64,000 nucleotides of DNA. It comes from Caballeronia sp. NK8. GTDB lineage: Bacteria > Pseudomonadota > Gammaproteobacteria > Burkholderiales > Burkholderiaceae. Both the position numbers and the translations under genes were made by a program. The DNA lies in NCBI RefSeq assembly GCF_018408855.1, contig NZ_AP024323.1:62001-126000 (forward strand), written 5' to 3'. Below are positions 17,838 to 26,610 of this stretch, piece by piece. The notes under the pieces were generated by a model. The model had not been told where the DNA came from. It did not search any database and was given only the letters and a program-made list of their open reading frames with translations. Every line of letters starts with the position of its first letter. Within the stretch, counting starts at the first letter, position 1.

Positions 17838-20800
17838 ATGTCAAGCATCACCAGGTCTTCTCTTGCCTCCGCCGGTCAAACCCTGCGCTCGGTCGTGCAC
17901 GCGCGGCGCACGCGGCGCATCTTCATCGGCTTGCTGATCGCGATACTCGTGATCGGCGCGCTGGGATTCTTCGTCGCGCCGCCGGTCATTCGGCATATCG
18001 CCGAGCAGCAACTCGCGAAGCAGCTCGATCGCCCGGTCAGCATCCGGCGCATCTCGCTCAATCCCTATACGCTCGATTTCGAAGCCGATGGCGTGCGTAT
18101 CGGCGAAGCGAGCGCGAATCTCGCGAAAGCGCCGGGCGCATCCGCCGATTTCGTCGATGTGTCGCGGCTCGTCGTGCGCACCTCGTGGGCGTCGGTTTTC
18201 AGGCTCGCGCCGGTCGTCAACGAACTGAAGATCGATTCACCGCGCATCAGTGTCGTGCGTTTCGACGGCGAGCAGTTCAATTTCTCGGATCTGATCGCGA
18301 AGTTCGCGAAGCCCGCGTCGCCGCCGTCGGACAAGCCCGCGCGCTTCTCGGTGTCGAACATCCGCATCGAGAACGGCCAGATCACCTTCGATGACAGGTT
18401 TCTGAAGGCGAAGCATGTGATCGACCGCTTCGCGCTCGGCATTCCGTTCATCGCAACGCTGCCGTCCGCCACCGATATTTTCGTGACGCCGCTGTTGCAG
18501 GCGCGCATCGACGGCTCGCCGCTCGTCGTGAAGGGCCGCACGAAGCCGTTTTCGGAGTCGCGCGAATCGGAAATCGCCCTGTCGCTCGACGGCCTCGACG
18601 TGCCGCAGATCGCGTCCTACGCGCCGGCATCGGTGCCCGTCGCGGTCAGGAGCGGCAAGCTCTCGACCGACCTGAACGTGCGCTTCGCGATTTCGGGCGA
18701 GACGCCGACGATCCGCATCGACGGCACCGCCGATCTCGCCGATCTCGCCGTCACCGACAAGGCGAACGCACCGCTCGTCGCGGCCCGCGCGCTGCACGTG
18801 AAGATCGCGAACGCCGAGCCGCTGCGCGACATCTATCACCTCGACGAAGTGACGCTGTCGAACCCGGACGTGCATCTCGCCCGCGATTCGGCCGGGCAAC
18901 TGAACGTGCAGAAGCTGGCTGGCCCCGTGCCCAAGCCGGAAGAGAAGAAGCCCGCCGCGGACGAAGCGAAAAAGGAAGCGCCGCCGCTCGACCTGACGAT
19001 CCGGCGTCTCGCGATCAACGACGGCACGATCGCCCTCGACGATCAGTTGCTGAAGTCGCGCGTGCAGGGCGCGCTGACGGGCCTCGCCGTGACGCTCGAC
19101 GATTTCTCGACGCTCGCGAAGACGCCCGCGAAATACACGCTCAAGACCGCGTTCGACCACGGCGGCGCGCTCGATGCGTCGGGCAGCGTGTCGCTCGCCG
19201 GAAAGACGGCGGACGCGAAACTGGCGCTGAAGGCGTTCGCGCTGCCGCCGCTGCAACCCTATTTCGCGAACCTGCTGGCCGCGCGCGTGACGAGCGGCAC
19301 GCTTGGCGCGAACCTGCCGGTGTCCGTCGACTGGAGTAAGCCGGATGGCGGCGTGCAGGTCGGCGCCGGCGACGTGAAGCTCGATGCGCTCGCGCTCGCG
19401 CCCAATGCGGGCGGCGCGCCGATTAAACTGGCCTCGGCGGTGGCGAAGATCGGCAAGGTCGATGTCTCCGCGCGCAACGCGGCGCTCGACAGCGTGCAAC
19501 TGAGCGGCCTCGCGCTTGACGCGACGCGCCGCAAGGACGGCAGCATCGATCTCGCCGCGCTCGCGGGCCCGCACGAAGCCGCGCCCGAGCAGACGGCCAC
19601 GCGCAAGATCCAGAAGGCGCAGGCGGCGGGACCGGCGTGGCGCTATCAGATCGGCGAGATTTCGCTTGCGGATGCATCGGCGAATGTCGTCGATGAAACC
19701 ACGGCGCGGCCCGTCAAGCTGCGCGTCGCGCCGCTCGCGGTGAACGTGAAGCAGTTCAGCGACGATTTGACGAAGCAGCTCGCCGTCGATGGCAAGCTCA
19801 CGCTGAATGGCAAAGGCGCGCTCGCGCTCGGCGGCAATGTCACGGTGAGTCCGCTCAAACTCGCGCTGCACGTGAAGGGCGATCAGGTCGATGCGGCCGC
19901 GTTTGAACCGTATTTCGGCGACAAGCTCAACATCGACGTGACGAGCGCGTATCTGAACGCGAACGGCGATGTTGCGATGTCCGGCAGCGGCAAGACTCTC
20001 GCGGCGTCATACAAGGGCGATGTCTCGCTCACGGATGTACGCATGCTCGACAAGGCGACGTCCGACCGCTTCGCCGGCTGGAAGCTGCTCGGCCTCACCA
20101 ATGCAAAGGTGAACTACAGCGAACGCGGCACCGATGTCGACGCGGCGCGCGTGACCTTCGCGAACTTCTACGGCCGCGTGCTGCTCGATGCGCAGGGCAG
20201 GCTGAACCTGAAGAGCGTGGTGGCGAGCGAGGGCGGCCCGCAATCGGTGACGCGCGACCGCGCGAAGGAAGAGGGGGCGTCCGCGCCGGCGGCGGCGAGC
20301 GCGCCCGTGACGGTGCCGGTGAAGACCGCGGCGCAGTCCGGGCCGCCGGTCAACATGCGCTTCGGCCAGCTTGTGCTGCAGGACGGCCGCGTGACCTACA
20401 CCGACAACTTCATCAAGCCGAACTACACGGCGAATCTGGTCGCGATCAACGGCACGATCGGCGCGTTCGGCACGCATTCGACGACCCCCGCGCCCGTCGA
20501 CGTATCCGCGAAACTCGCGGCGAATGGGCCGGTGTCGATCAAGGGGCAGGTCAATCCGCTGATCGAGAAGCCCGCGCTCGATCTGACGGCGAGCGCGCAC
20601 GGCGTCGAGCTGACGAACCTCACGCCGTATTCGACGAAGTACGCAGGCTATCCGATCACCAAGGGCAAGCTCAATGTCGATCTGCACTACATGCTCGCCG
20701 ACAACAAGCTCACTGCGAACAATCATCTGTTCATCGATCAGCTGACGTTCGGCGACCACATCGACAATCCGACGGCGACCAAGCTGCCGGTGCGGCTCGC

Positions 20801-21539
20801 GGTGTCGCTGCTGAAGAACTCGCGCGGCGAGATCGACGTGAACATTCCGATTTCCGGGTCGCTGGACAATCCGGAGTTTTCGATCGGCGGCCTCGTGTGG
20901 CAGGCGATCGTCAATCTCGTGCAGAAGGCGGTGACCGCGCCGTTCACGCTGCTTGCGCACGCGTTCGGCGGCGGCAGCGGCGAGGATCTGAACTACATCG
21001 AGTTCGATGCGGGCTCGGCCACGTTGAACGATGCGGCGCAGAAGAAGCTCGATACGATAGCGAAGGCGCTGGTGGACAAGCCGTCGGTGCGGATGGACGT
21101 GACGGGCCGCGTCGATCCGAAGACGGACGAGCCGGCGTTGCGCGCCGCGTGGGTCGACAGCCAGGTGAAGCGCGCGAAGGTGCGCGACATGGCGAGCAAT
21201 GGCGAGAATGTGGACTGGAACGCGATCAGGATATCGGACGCCGATTACGACAAGTACCTGACGAAGGTGTACAAGTCGGCGGACTTCAAGAAGCCGACCA
21301 ACTTCATCGGCATGACCAAGAGCGTGCCCGACGACGACATGAAAGCGGCGCTGACGAAGAACGCGCCGGTGGATGATGGATCGTTGCGCGATCTGGCCCA
21401 GCGTCGCGCGCAGGCGGTGCAGGAGTACTTCGACGGGAAGATCGACAGCAAGCGGATTTTTGTCGTCGCGCCGAAGATGAGCGCGGACGATATCAAGGAC
21501 AAGGGAGCAGGTTCGCGCGTGGAACTCGGATTGAAGTAG
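17838..21539 (+). CDS. DUF748 AsmA-like envelope protein
   Basis: 1233 residues. A single N-terminal membrane segment (about residues 33-55, FIGLLIAILVIGALGFF) is followed by a very long repetitive periplasmic region rich in beta-strand patterns. The opening ISLNPYTLDFEADGVRIGE is the DUF748 signature. The family is related to AsmA/TamB-like proteins, which are thought to bridge the envelope and move phospholipids, so that role is inferred. Around residues 1050-1100 is an OmpA-C-like segment (NYIEFDAGSATLNDAAQKK, then RMDVTGRVDP). The start at ATG 17838 precedes the basic pre-membrane stretch. It seems monocistronic. A short A/E/K-rich linker lies at about residues 370-385. Confidence 0.82.
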   Translation: MSSITRSSLASAGQTLRSVVHARRTRRIFIGLLIAILVIGALGFFVAPPVIRHIAEQQLAKQLDRPVSIRRISLNPYTLDFEADGVRIGEASANLAKAPGASADFVDVSRLVVRTSWASVFRLAPVVNELKIDSPRISVVRFDGEQFNFSDLIAKFAKPASPPSDKPARFSVSNIRIENGQITFDDRFLKAKHVIDRFALGIPFIATLPSATDIFVTPLLQARIDGSPLVVKGRTKPFSESRESEIALSLDGLDVPQIASYAPASVPVAVRSGKLSTDLNVRFAISGETPTIRIDGTADLADLAVTDKANAPLVAARALHVKIANAEPLRDIYHLDEVTLSNPDVHLARDSAGQLNVQKLAGPVPKPEEKKPAADEAKKEAPPLDLTIRRLAINDGTIALDDQLLKSRVQGALTGLAVTLDDFSTLAKTPAKYTLKTAFDHGGALDASGSVSLAGKTADAKLALKAFALPPLQPYFANLLAARVTSGTLGANLPVSVDWSKPDGGVQVGAGDVKLDALALAPNAGGAPIKLASAVAKIGKVDVSARNAALDSVQLSGLALDATRRKDGSIDLAALAGPHEAAPEQTATRKIQKAQAAGPAWRYQIGEISLADASANVVDETTARPVKLRVAPLAVNVKQFSDDLTKQLAVDGKLTLNGKGALALGGNVTVSPLKLALHVKGDQVDAAAFEPYFGDKLNIDVTSAYLNANGDVAMSGSGKTLAASYKGDVSLTDVRMLDKATSDRFAGWKLLGLTNAKVNYSERGTDVDAARVTFANFYGRVLLDAQGRLNLKSVVASEGGPQSVTRDRAKEEGASAPAAASAPVTVPVKTAAQSGPPVNMRFGQLVLQDGRVTYTDNFIKPNYTANLVAINGTIGAFGTHSTTPAPVDVSAKLAANGPVSIKGQVNPLIEKPALDLTASAHGVELTNLTPYSTKYAGYPITKGKLNVDLHYMLADNKLTANNHLFIDQLTFGDHIDNPTATKLPVRLAVSLLKNSRGEIDVNIPISGSLDNPEFSIGGLVWQAIVNLVQKAVTAPFTLLAHAFGGGSGEDLNYIEFDAGSATLNDAAQKKLDTIAKALVDKPSVRMDVTGRVDPKTDEPALRAAWVDSQVKRAKVRDMASNGENVDWNAIRISDADYDKYLTKVYKSADFKKPTNFIGMTKSVPDDDMKAALTKNAPVDDGSLRDLAQRRAQAVQEYFDGKIDSKRIFVVAPKMSADDIKDKGAGSRVELGLK

Positions 21540-21632
21540 AGCGCGTTGGCCAAACGGACGATCTGGATGAACAAGGAATCGAAAACTACTATCGGCGATA
21601 CCGGAAATCAACACGAAAACGGGAATCAGCCG

Positions 21633-22070
21633 ATGGGAACACCTTATGAGAAGGACGTGGTGGCGTGGGCCGAAGAACAGGCCGCGCTGCTGCGTGCAGG
21701 GAAGCTTGCGTCCATCGATATCGAGCATATCGCAGAGGAAATCGAGGACGTGGCGAAAACGGAATCACGCGAGTTGCGAAGCAGGTTGGGCGTGCTGCTG
21801 GCGCATCTGCTGAAATGGAAGTTTCAGCCGGAACGCAGAAGCAGAAGCTGGACGAGCACGATCCGCGTGCAGCGAAGAGAGGCGCTGTTTGTGTTGAGCG
21901 AAGCGCCGAGCTTGCGGCGACGCTTCGATGACGTCAAATGGCTCGATCTGGTCTGGTCGAAAGCGCGCAAACAGGCCGAGGCGGAGACGGGTATCGACTT
22001 CGATACGTTTCCGGAGGTTTGTCCCTGGTCGATGTCCTTGGTGCTCGAGGAGGGGTTTTTGCCTGAATAG
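21633..22070 (+). CDS. DUF29 family protein
   Basis: 145 residues if translation starts at ATG 21633 (MGTPYEKDVVAWAEEQAALL), the conserved beginning of DUF29. The frame is open to 21546 but the extra residues look random and overlap a stretch resembling the outer end of the giant repeats (see 21606-21630). Features are the helix IDIEHIAEEIEDVAKTE, then LLAHLLKWKFQP and a C-terminal CPWSMSLVLEEGFLPE, all typical of the family. Small soluble helical proteins of this kind are common in cyanobacteria and proteobacteria, often in multiple copies, and have no established function. Some authors have suspected links with mobile DNA. The RBS is weak (gggaa). Confidence 0.78.
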   Translation: MGTPYEKDVVAWAEEQAALLRAGKLASIDIEHIAEEIEDVAKTESRELRSRLGVLLAHLLKWKFQPERRSRSWTSTIRVQRREALFVLSEAPSLRRRFDDVKWLDLVWSKARKQAEAETGIDFDTFPEVCPWSMSLVLEEGFLPE

Positions 22071-22104
22071 CAGTCAACGCGCGAGCCTCGCAGCTCGCGC
22101 ATCC

Positions 22105-23673
22105 TCAATGCGCCCCCGACGCCGCCCCGCCACCGCCTCCCTTCGCCACCTTCGTCACCCAGATCAGCGGAATGATCAGAATGAAGATCACCGCCGAGAT
22201 CAGAAAGATATCGTTGAGCCCCATCATCGCGGCTTGCGAGTTGACGGTGAAGTTGAACATGCCGCGCGCCTGCGCCTCGCTCACATCGAGCGTCGATCGC
22301 GACAGCCCGAGCGACTGTAGAAACGCCGGGTTATAGATATTCGCCTGCTCGGTGAGCCGCTCGTGATGCAGCGCGATGCGGTTATCCCACGCGTTGCCCG
22401 CGAGCGACGTGCCCACCGCGCCGCAAAACACCCGCGCGAAATTCGACAGCCCCGCCGCCGCCGGAATCTTCGATGGCGGCAGGCCCGACAGCACGATCGC
22501 CGTGAGCGGCACGAAGAACATCGCCATCGGGATGCCTTGCAGAAGCGTCGGCAGCACCAGATGCCAGGTGTCGATCTCGATCACGTATTTCGAGCGCAGC
22601 CAGAACACGAACGCGAAGCCGACGAACGCCATCGTCGCGATGATGCGCGCGTCGCTGCGCGGCAGCACCTTGCCCATCACCGGCGCGAGGATCACGGCGA
22701 AGATGCCGAGCGGCGCGGTGACGAGCCCGGCGTCGATCGAGCGATAGTTCAGATACTGCTGCATCCATTGCGGCAGCAGCACGAGATTGCCGAAGAACAC
22801 GCCGTACGCGATTGATATCGCGACGGTGCCGCCGAAGAAATTACGCCCTGCGAACAGCCGCAGATCGACGACCGGATTCGGGTCCGTCAACTCCCACACG
22901 ACGAAGAACGCAAACGCGATGACCGCGACGATCGCCAGCACGACGATCAGCGGCGACGAGAACCAGTCGAGGTCGCGCCCCTTGTCGAGCATGATCTGCA
23001 GCGACGCGACCCACGAGACGAGCAGCAGCAGGCCGATCACGTCGATGGGCGCCTTGCGCGTCGGCGACTCGCGGTTGCGGTAGATGATCCACGTCACGCC
23101 GGCCGCGAAGATGCCCACCGGGATGTTGATGTAGAAGATCCACGACCACGAATAGCTGTCGGTGATCCAGCCGCCGAGCGCGGGACCGGCGATCGGACCG
23201 ACGGTCGCGGTCATCGCCCAGAGCGAGAGCGCCATCGACGACTTTTCTTTCGGATACGAGCCGAGCAGGATCGCCTGCGACAGCGGAATCAGCGGTCCGG
23301 CGACCGCGCCCTGCAACACGCGCGCGAACAGCAGCACCGGCAGATTCGGCGCGAGCCCGCACAGCCACGACGACAGCACGAACATCAGGATCGCGCCGAC
23401 GAAAAGGTGCACTTGCCCGAGCCGCTGCGTGAGCCAGCCGGTCAGCGGAATGGACACCGCGTTCGACGCGGCGAACACGGTGATGACCCACGTACCCTCG
23501 TTGACGGACACGCCGAGATTGCCGGAGATGGTCGGAATCGCGACATTGGCGATCGACGAATCCAGCACGTTCATGAAAGTCGCGAGCGCCACCGCGAAGG
23601 TGGCAAGGACGAGCTGACCGCCCGCGAGCGGCGGGGGCGGTGCGGGCGCGGTGGACGGCGGCGGTGTGCTCAT
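22105..23673 (-). CDS. DHA2-family (EmrB/QacA) drug:H+ antiporter
   Basis: 522 residues from MSTPPPSTAP. The frame also offers an ATG 10 codons upstream. A 14-helix major facilitator: LDSSIANVAIPTISG in helix 1, GWLTQRLG between helices 2 and 3, and motif C-like GPALGGWITDSYSW at about residue 165. EmrB-type pumps normally pair with a periplasmic adaptor (EmrA) and an outer-membrane channel. Neither is adjacent, so the partner is encoded elsewhere or the pump works alone. Substrate is unknown. It is transcribed divergently from mazEF. Confidence 0.85.
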   Translation of the reverse strand: MSTPPPSTAPAPPPPLAGGQLVLATFAVALATFMNVLDSSIANVAIPTISGNLGVSVNEGTWVITVFAASNAVSIPLTGWLTQRLGQVHLFVGAILMFVLSSWLCGLAPNLPVLLFARVLQGAVAGPLIPLSQAILLGSYPKEKSSMALSLWAMTATVGPIAGPALGGWITDSYSWSWIFYINIPVGIFAAGVTWIIYRNRESPTRKAPIDVIGLLLLVSWVASLQIMLDKGRDLDWFSSPLIVVLAIVAVIAFAFFVVWELTDPNPVVDLRLFAGRNFFGGTVAISIAYGVFFGNLVLLPQWMQQYLNYRSIDAGLVTAPLGIFAVILAPVMGKVLPRSDARIIATMAFVGFAFVFWLRSKYVIEIDTWHLVLPTLLQGIPMAMFFVPLTAIVLSGLPPSKIPAAAGLSNFARVFCGAVGTSLAGNAWDNRIALHHERLTEQANIYNPAFLQSLGLSRSTLDVSEAQARGMFNFTVNSQAAMMGLNDIFLISAVIFILIIPLIWVTKVAKGGGGGAASGAH

Positions 23674-23784
23674 GCGGCTCGTGGTCGGTCGGGTCAACCG
23701 CAAGTGTGCCTGCGCTCAAAAAAAGCTGCTTGGCCGAACGGCAGATGCCCAACCAATCAACCGCGCCAAAGCTCGTATATACGC

Positions 23785-23837
23785 GTTGACACGTCTCGAA
23801 TCGTGCAGATATTATCGAAGTATCAACGAGTATCAAC
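23785..23837 (+). promoter_or_regulatory. Sigma70 promoter and tandem-repeat operator of mazEF
   Basis: TTGACA (23785-23790), 18-bp spacer and TATTAT (23809-23814) form a near-consensus promoter. Just downstream the 10-bp unit agtatcaacg is repeated perfectly twice (23818-23837), covering the probable transcription start. AbrB-type antitoxins autoregulate from such sites, so this is the best candidate MazE operator. Confidence 0.65.
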
Positions 23838-23854
23838 GTATTTTTGAGGGCGTC

Positions 23855-24142
23855 ATGCCGAAGCAGATCCTAAAACGTTGGGGCAATAGCCTTGCCGTGC
23901 GCATTCCTGCCAACATTGCCAGTGAACTTTCTTTAGAGGAGGGCCAGGAAGTGCATGTTGAAGTCGAGGATGGGCACGTTACGATGCGGCCGCATCGGGC
24001 GATCCGGCGTTTTTCGCGCGAACGTCTGATTCAGCAATTTCGCGAGGGCAAGCTCGAGCGGCATGAAGAGATCGATTTCGGCGATCCCGTCGGCGATGAG
24101 TGGGGTGGGCCGGACGATCCGACGCGCGAGGGCTTCGAATGA
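23855..24142 (+). CDS. mazE: MazE-type antitoxin (AbrB fold)
   Basis: 95 residues. The N-terminal swapped-hairpin DNA-binding domain (residues 1-48) has ILKRWGNSLAVRIPANI, the MazE/AbrB signature. The acidic C-terminal tail (RHEEIDFGDPVGDEWGG) is the part expected to wrap the toxin. It neutralises MazF and, with it, represses the operon. GAGGG stands just before the ATG. The stop overlaps the mazF start as ATGA, so the two are translationally coupled. Confidence 0.9.
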   Translation: MPKQILKRWGNSLAVRIPANIASELSLEEGQEVHVEVEDGHVTMRPHRAIRRFSRERLIQQFREGKLERHEEIDFGDPVGDEWGGPDDPTREGFE

Positions 24143-24477
24143 GAGACGGAATTCCTGATGCGGGCGACGTGGTGAGATTGCACGTCGGTCCGTCGAGAGG
24201 CAATGAGCAGGACGGATATCGCGCGGTGCTCGTGATCTCCGATATCGTGATGAACGACATTACGGGCCGCTTCACGGGACTTCCGATCACGTCGAAGATT
24301 CGCGGCTGGGAAACCGAGGTGCCGATCACGAGTCTCAAGCGTCCGGGCGTCGCACTCGTAGACCAGCTTCGCAGTTGGAGCCATGTCCACAGAGAGCTTG
24401 CGTTCCGTGGCGAAACCGTGACGAAGGAGGAGCTCGACGCGGCGAAATACGCGATTCGCGCCTTTCTGCAACTTTGA
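24139..24477 (+). CDS. mazF: MazF-type mRNA interferase toxin
   Basis: 112 residues of the MazF/PemK fold. GDVVRLHVGPSRGNEQDGYR near the N-terminus matches the catalytic loop region GxEQxGxR, with the key Arg retained, and the family's central PITSKIRGWETEV and C-terminal AAKYAIRAFL are present. It is predicted to cut single-stranded RNA at a short sequence that cannot be predicted here. The gene looks intact and, with mazE, forms a stability or stress module. Confidence 0.88.
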   Translation: MRDGIPDAGDVVRLHVGPSRGNEQDGYRAVLVISDIVMNDITGRFTGLPITSKIRGWETEVPITSLKRPGVALVDQLRSWSHVHRELAFRGETVTKEELDAAKYAIRAFLQL

Positions 24478-24483
24478 GCCCGG

Positions 24484-24510
24484 GTGCGCGGCGGGGTCGC
24501 CGCCGCGCAC
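24484..24510. terminator. Hairpin between convergent mazF and binding-protein genes
   Basis: Arms gtgcgcggcgg and ccgccgcgcac with a 5-bp loop. Very stable and placed 6 bp after the mazF stop, in the 44-bp convergent gap. There is no T tract on either side, so it may act as a bidirectional transcription or mRNA-end barrier. Confidence 0.5.
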
Positions 24511-24521
24511 CGTGCCTTATC

Positions 24522-25304
24522 TCACTTCGCCGAAATATCGATATTCCCCAGATACTTCTTCGCGTACTTGTCAATCGTCCCGTCCGCCCGGACCTTCTCG
24601 ATTGCCGCATTGAGCTTCGTCTTCAGCGCATCGTCGCCCTTGCGCACGCCATAGGCGATGCCGCTGCCGAGGATCTTGTCGTCGCGCACCGGCGCGCCGA
24701 CGAACGCGTAGCCTTCGCCATCCGGCTTCGACAGGAAACCGCTCTGTCCCGCCGGCGCGAGCACGAGCGTCCCATCGAGACGCCCGGACTTCAGATCCGC
24801 GTACACCTGGTTCTGATCCTGATACGGCACGACCTTCACGCCTTCGTTTTCCCAGTGCGCCTTCGCGAAGGTTTCCTGAATCGAGCCCTGCAACACGCCC
24901 ACGCTCTTGCCCTTCAGCGACGCCGAAGTCGGTTCCAGGCCGCTGCCCTTCTTCGCGATGAGCTGGGTCGGCACGCGATACACGACCGTCGTGAAATCGA
25001 TCGCCTGACGGCGTTGCTCGGTGGCATTCATCGCGGAGTTGATCGCGTCGAACTTGCGGCCCTGCAGCGCGGGGATCAGGCCGTCGAACGACGTCTCGAC
25101 CCACTTGCACTGCATCTTCGCGGCGGCGCACACCGCGTTGCCGACATCGATGTCGAGCCCTTGCAGCTCGCCCGTCGACGATTTGGATTCGAACGGCGGA
25201 TATTGCGCTTCCAGTCCGAAGCGCAGCGTATCGGCGGCAAGCGCCGCACCGCTCGCGAAGGTGCACGCGACAAATAATGCGCTGGCGATGTGGTTCAGTT
25301 TCAT
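24522..25304 (-). CDS. Polar/basic amino acid ABC transporter substrate-binding protein (ArgT/HisJ-like)
   Basis: A 260-residue cluster 3 periplasmic binding protein. The signal peptide MKLNHIASALFVACTFASG ends before AADTLRFGLEAQYPPFES, which is the standard mature start. SFDGLIPALQGRKFDAI and the Cys pair near residues 57 and 64 (C in NAVCAAAKMQCKW) match LAO/HisJ proteins, suggesting lysine, arginine, ornithine or histidine as ligand. The start is ATG 25304. No permease or ATPase is nearby. It follows the aminotransferase gene by 23 bp on the same strand, so the two probably share a transcript, and the amino acid taken up might be its substrate. Confidence 0.8.
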   Translation of the reverse strand: MKLNHIASALFVACTFASGAALAADTLRFGLEAQYPPFESKSSTGELQGLDIDVGNAVCAAAKMQCKWVETSFDGLIPALQGRKFDAINSAMNATEQRRQAIDFTTVVYRVPTQLIAKKGSGLEPTSASLKGKSVGVLQGSIQETFAKAHWENEGVKVVPYQDQNQVYADLKSGRLDGTLVLAPAGQSGFLSKPDGEGYAFVGAPVRDDKILGSGIAYGVRKGDDALKTKLNAAIEKVRADGTIDKYAKKYLGNIDISAK

Positions 25305-25327
25305 CGTGTTGGTCTCCAGAAAAATCG

Positions 25328-26482
25328 TCAGATCGAGCAAAGGCGGCGCGCGCCTTCGATGAGCGTGTCATCGTCCTTCGCGAAGGAAAGACGGATCAGG
25401 CGGTTGTCGGTGCCGTCGGTGTAGAACGCCGACAGCGGAATCGTCGCGACGCGCGCCTCGCGAATCAGGCGCAGCACGAAATCGCTGTCGCTTTCGTTCG
25501 AGATCGCGTCGTAACGCGCCAGCATGAAGAAGCTGCCCGCGCTCGGCAACAGCTCGAAGCGCGAACCCTTCAGCGACTCGGCCAGCAGATCGCGCTTGTG
25601 CTGATAGAACGGCCCGAGATTCAGATAGCTCGATTCATCCGCCAGCGCCTCGGCGAACGCCATCTGCATCGGCGTGTCGGCGGAGAAGGTCATGAACTGG
25701 TGAACCTTGCGGATCTCCGACGTCAGCGCCTCGGGCGCGAGGCAGTAGCCGACCCGCCAGCCCGTCACGTGATACGACTTGCCGAAGGACGACACGATCA
25801 CGCTGCGCCCGGCCAGTTCCGGATATCGCGCCATACCATGATGCAGCGCGCCGTCGAAGACGACGTGTTCGTAGACTTCATCGGACAACACGATGATCTT
25901 CGTGTAGCGCGTCAACGCCGTGAGCCGCTCGATGTCGGCGGCGGTGAAAGCGCTGCCGGTCGGATTGTGCGGCGTGTTGATGAGGATCATGCGCGTGCGG
26001 GGCGTGATCGCGGCGGCGACTTCGTCCCAGTCGATGCTGAAATCCTCCGACGACAGCTTGATCGCGACGGGCGTGGCGCCCTGAAGCTGCACGATCGGCG
26101 CGTAGCTGTCGAACGACGGCTCGAAGTAGATCACTTCGTCGCCGGGATGCACGAGCGCGCTGATCGTCGCGTACAGCCCTTCGCTCGCGCTCGCGACCAC
26201 GGTGATTTCCGTGCCCGGGTCGTAGGTCGCGCCGTACAGCTTGTGCGTCTTGATGGCGATCGCCTCGCGCAGCGCGAGCACGCCGGACATCGGCGAGTAT
26301 TGGTTATGTCCTGCCCGCATGGCTCGCTCGACGCCTTCGATCAGCTTCGGATCGCATGCGAAGTTTGGCGCGCCTTGCGACAGATTGAGCGCATGGTGCT
26401 CGTCGGCGAGCTGGCCGATGACAGTGAAAATAGTCGTGCCGACGTTCGGCAGCTTCGACTCGGGAATGCAGGCGCTTTGCAC
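25328..26482 (-). CDS. PLP-dependent class I/II aminotransferase (methionine aminotransferase-like)
   Basis: 384 residues from GTG 26482, chosen because GGAG lies 8 bp before it. A longer ATG start at 26539 would add 19 residues that do not look conserved. NLSQGAPNFACDP near the start, INTPHNPTGSAF in the middle and the PLP lysine in VSSFGKSYHVTGWRVGY follow fold type I family I-gamma, close to E. coli YbdL (methionine aminotransferase) and kynurenine aminotransferases. The substrate cannot be fixed from sequence. It is divergent from a LysR regulator, with a 25-bp dyad between them, and co-directional with the downstream amino acid binding protein. Confidence 0.82.
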   Translation of the reverse strand: MQSACIPESKLPNVGTTIFTVIGQLADEHHALNLSQGAPNFACDPKLIEGVERAMRAGHNQYSPMSGVLALREAIAIKTHKLYGATYDPGTEITVVASASEGLYATISALVHPGDEVIYFEPSFDSYAPIVQLQGATPVAIKLSSEDFSIDWDEVAAAITPRTRMILINTPHNPTGSAFTAADIERLTALTRYTKIIVLSDEVYEHVVFDGALHHGMARYPELAGRSVIVSSFGKSYHVTGWRVGYCLAPEALTSEIRKVHQFMTFSADTPMQMAFAEALADESSYLNLGPFYQHKRDLLAESLKGSRFELLPSAGSFFMLARYDAISNESDSDFVLRLIREARVATIPLSAFYTDGTDNRLIRLSFAKDDDTLIEGARRLCSI

Positions 26483-26571
26483 GGCGGTGTCTCCGGAATT
26501 GCGGTTCGACGATTGCAGGCGTCGATTCAACCGCAGCAATAAAGCGCGGACAATCGAAACTTTGTCATACT

Positions 26572-26596
26572 AGCCATGCTTGCAGATCATGGCTAT
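26572..26596. promoter_or_regulatory. Probable LysR-type regulator site in divergent promoter region
   Basis: Perfect 8-bp arms tagccatg and catggcta separated by 9 bp, in the 128-bp gap between the aminotransferase and the lysR-type gene. Its location in a divergent LysR arrangement and its size suit a LysR tetramer recognition half. Binding is inferred. Confidence 0.5.
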
Positions 26597-26610
26597 AGGC
26601 CAAAAACCCG

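Noticed and set aside
15914..17851. 645-residue minus-strand frame over the DUF1254 gene
   Set aside because: The DUF1254 lipoprotein frame on the plus strand has a lipobox and conserved motifs. The antisense frame has none and runs through intergenic DNA on both sides.
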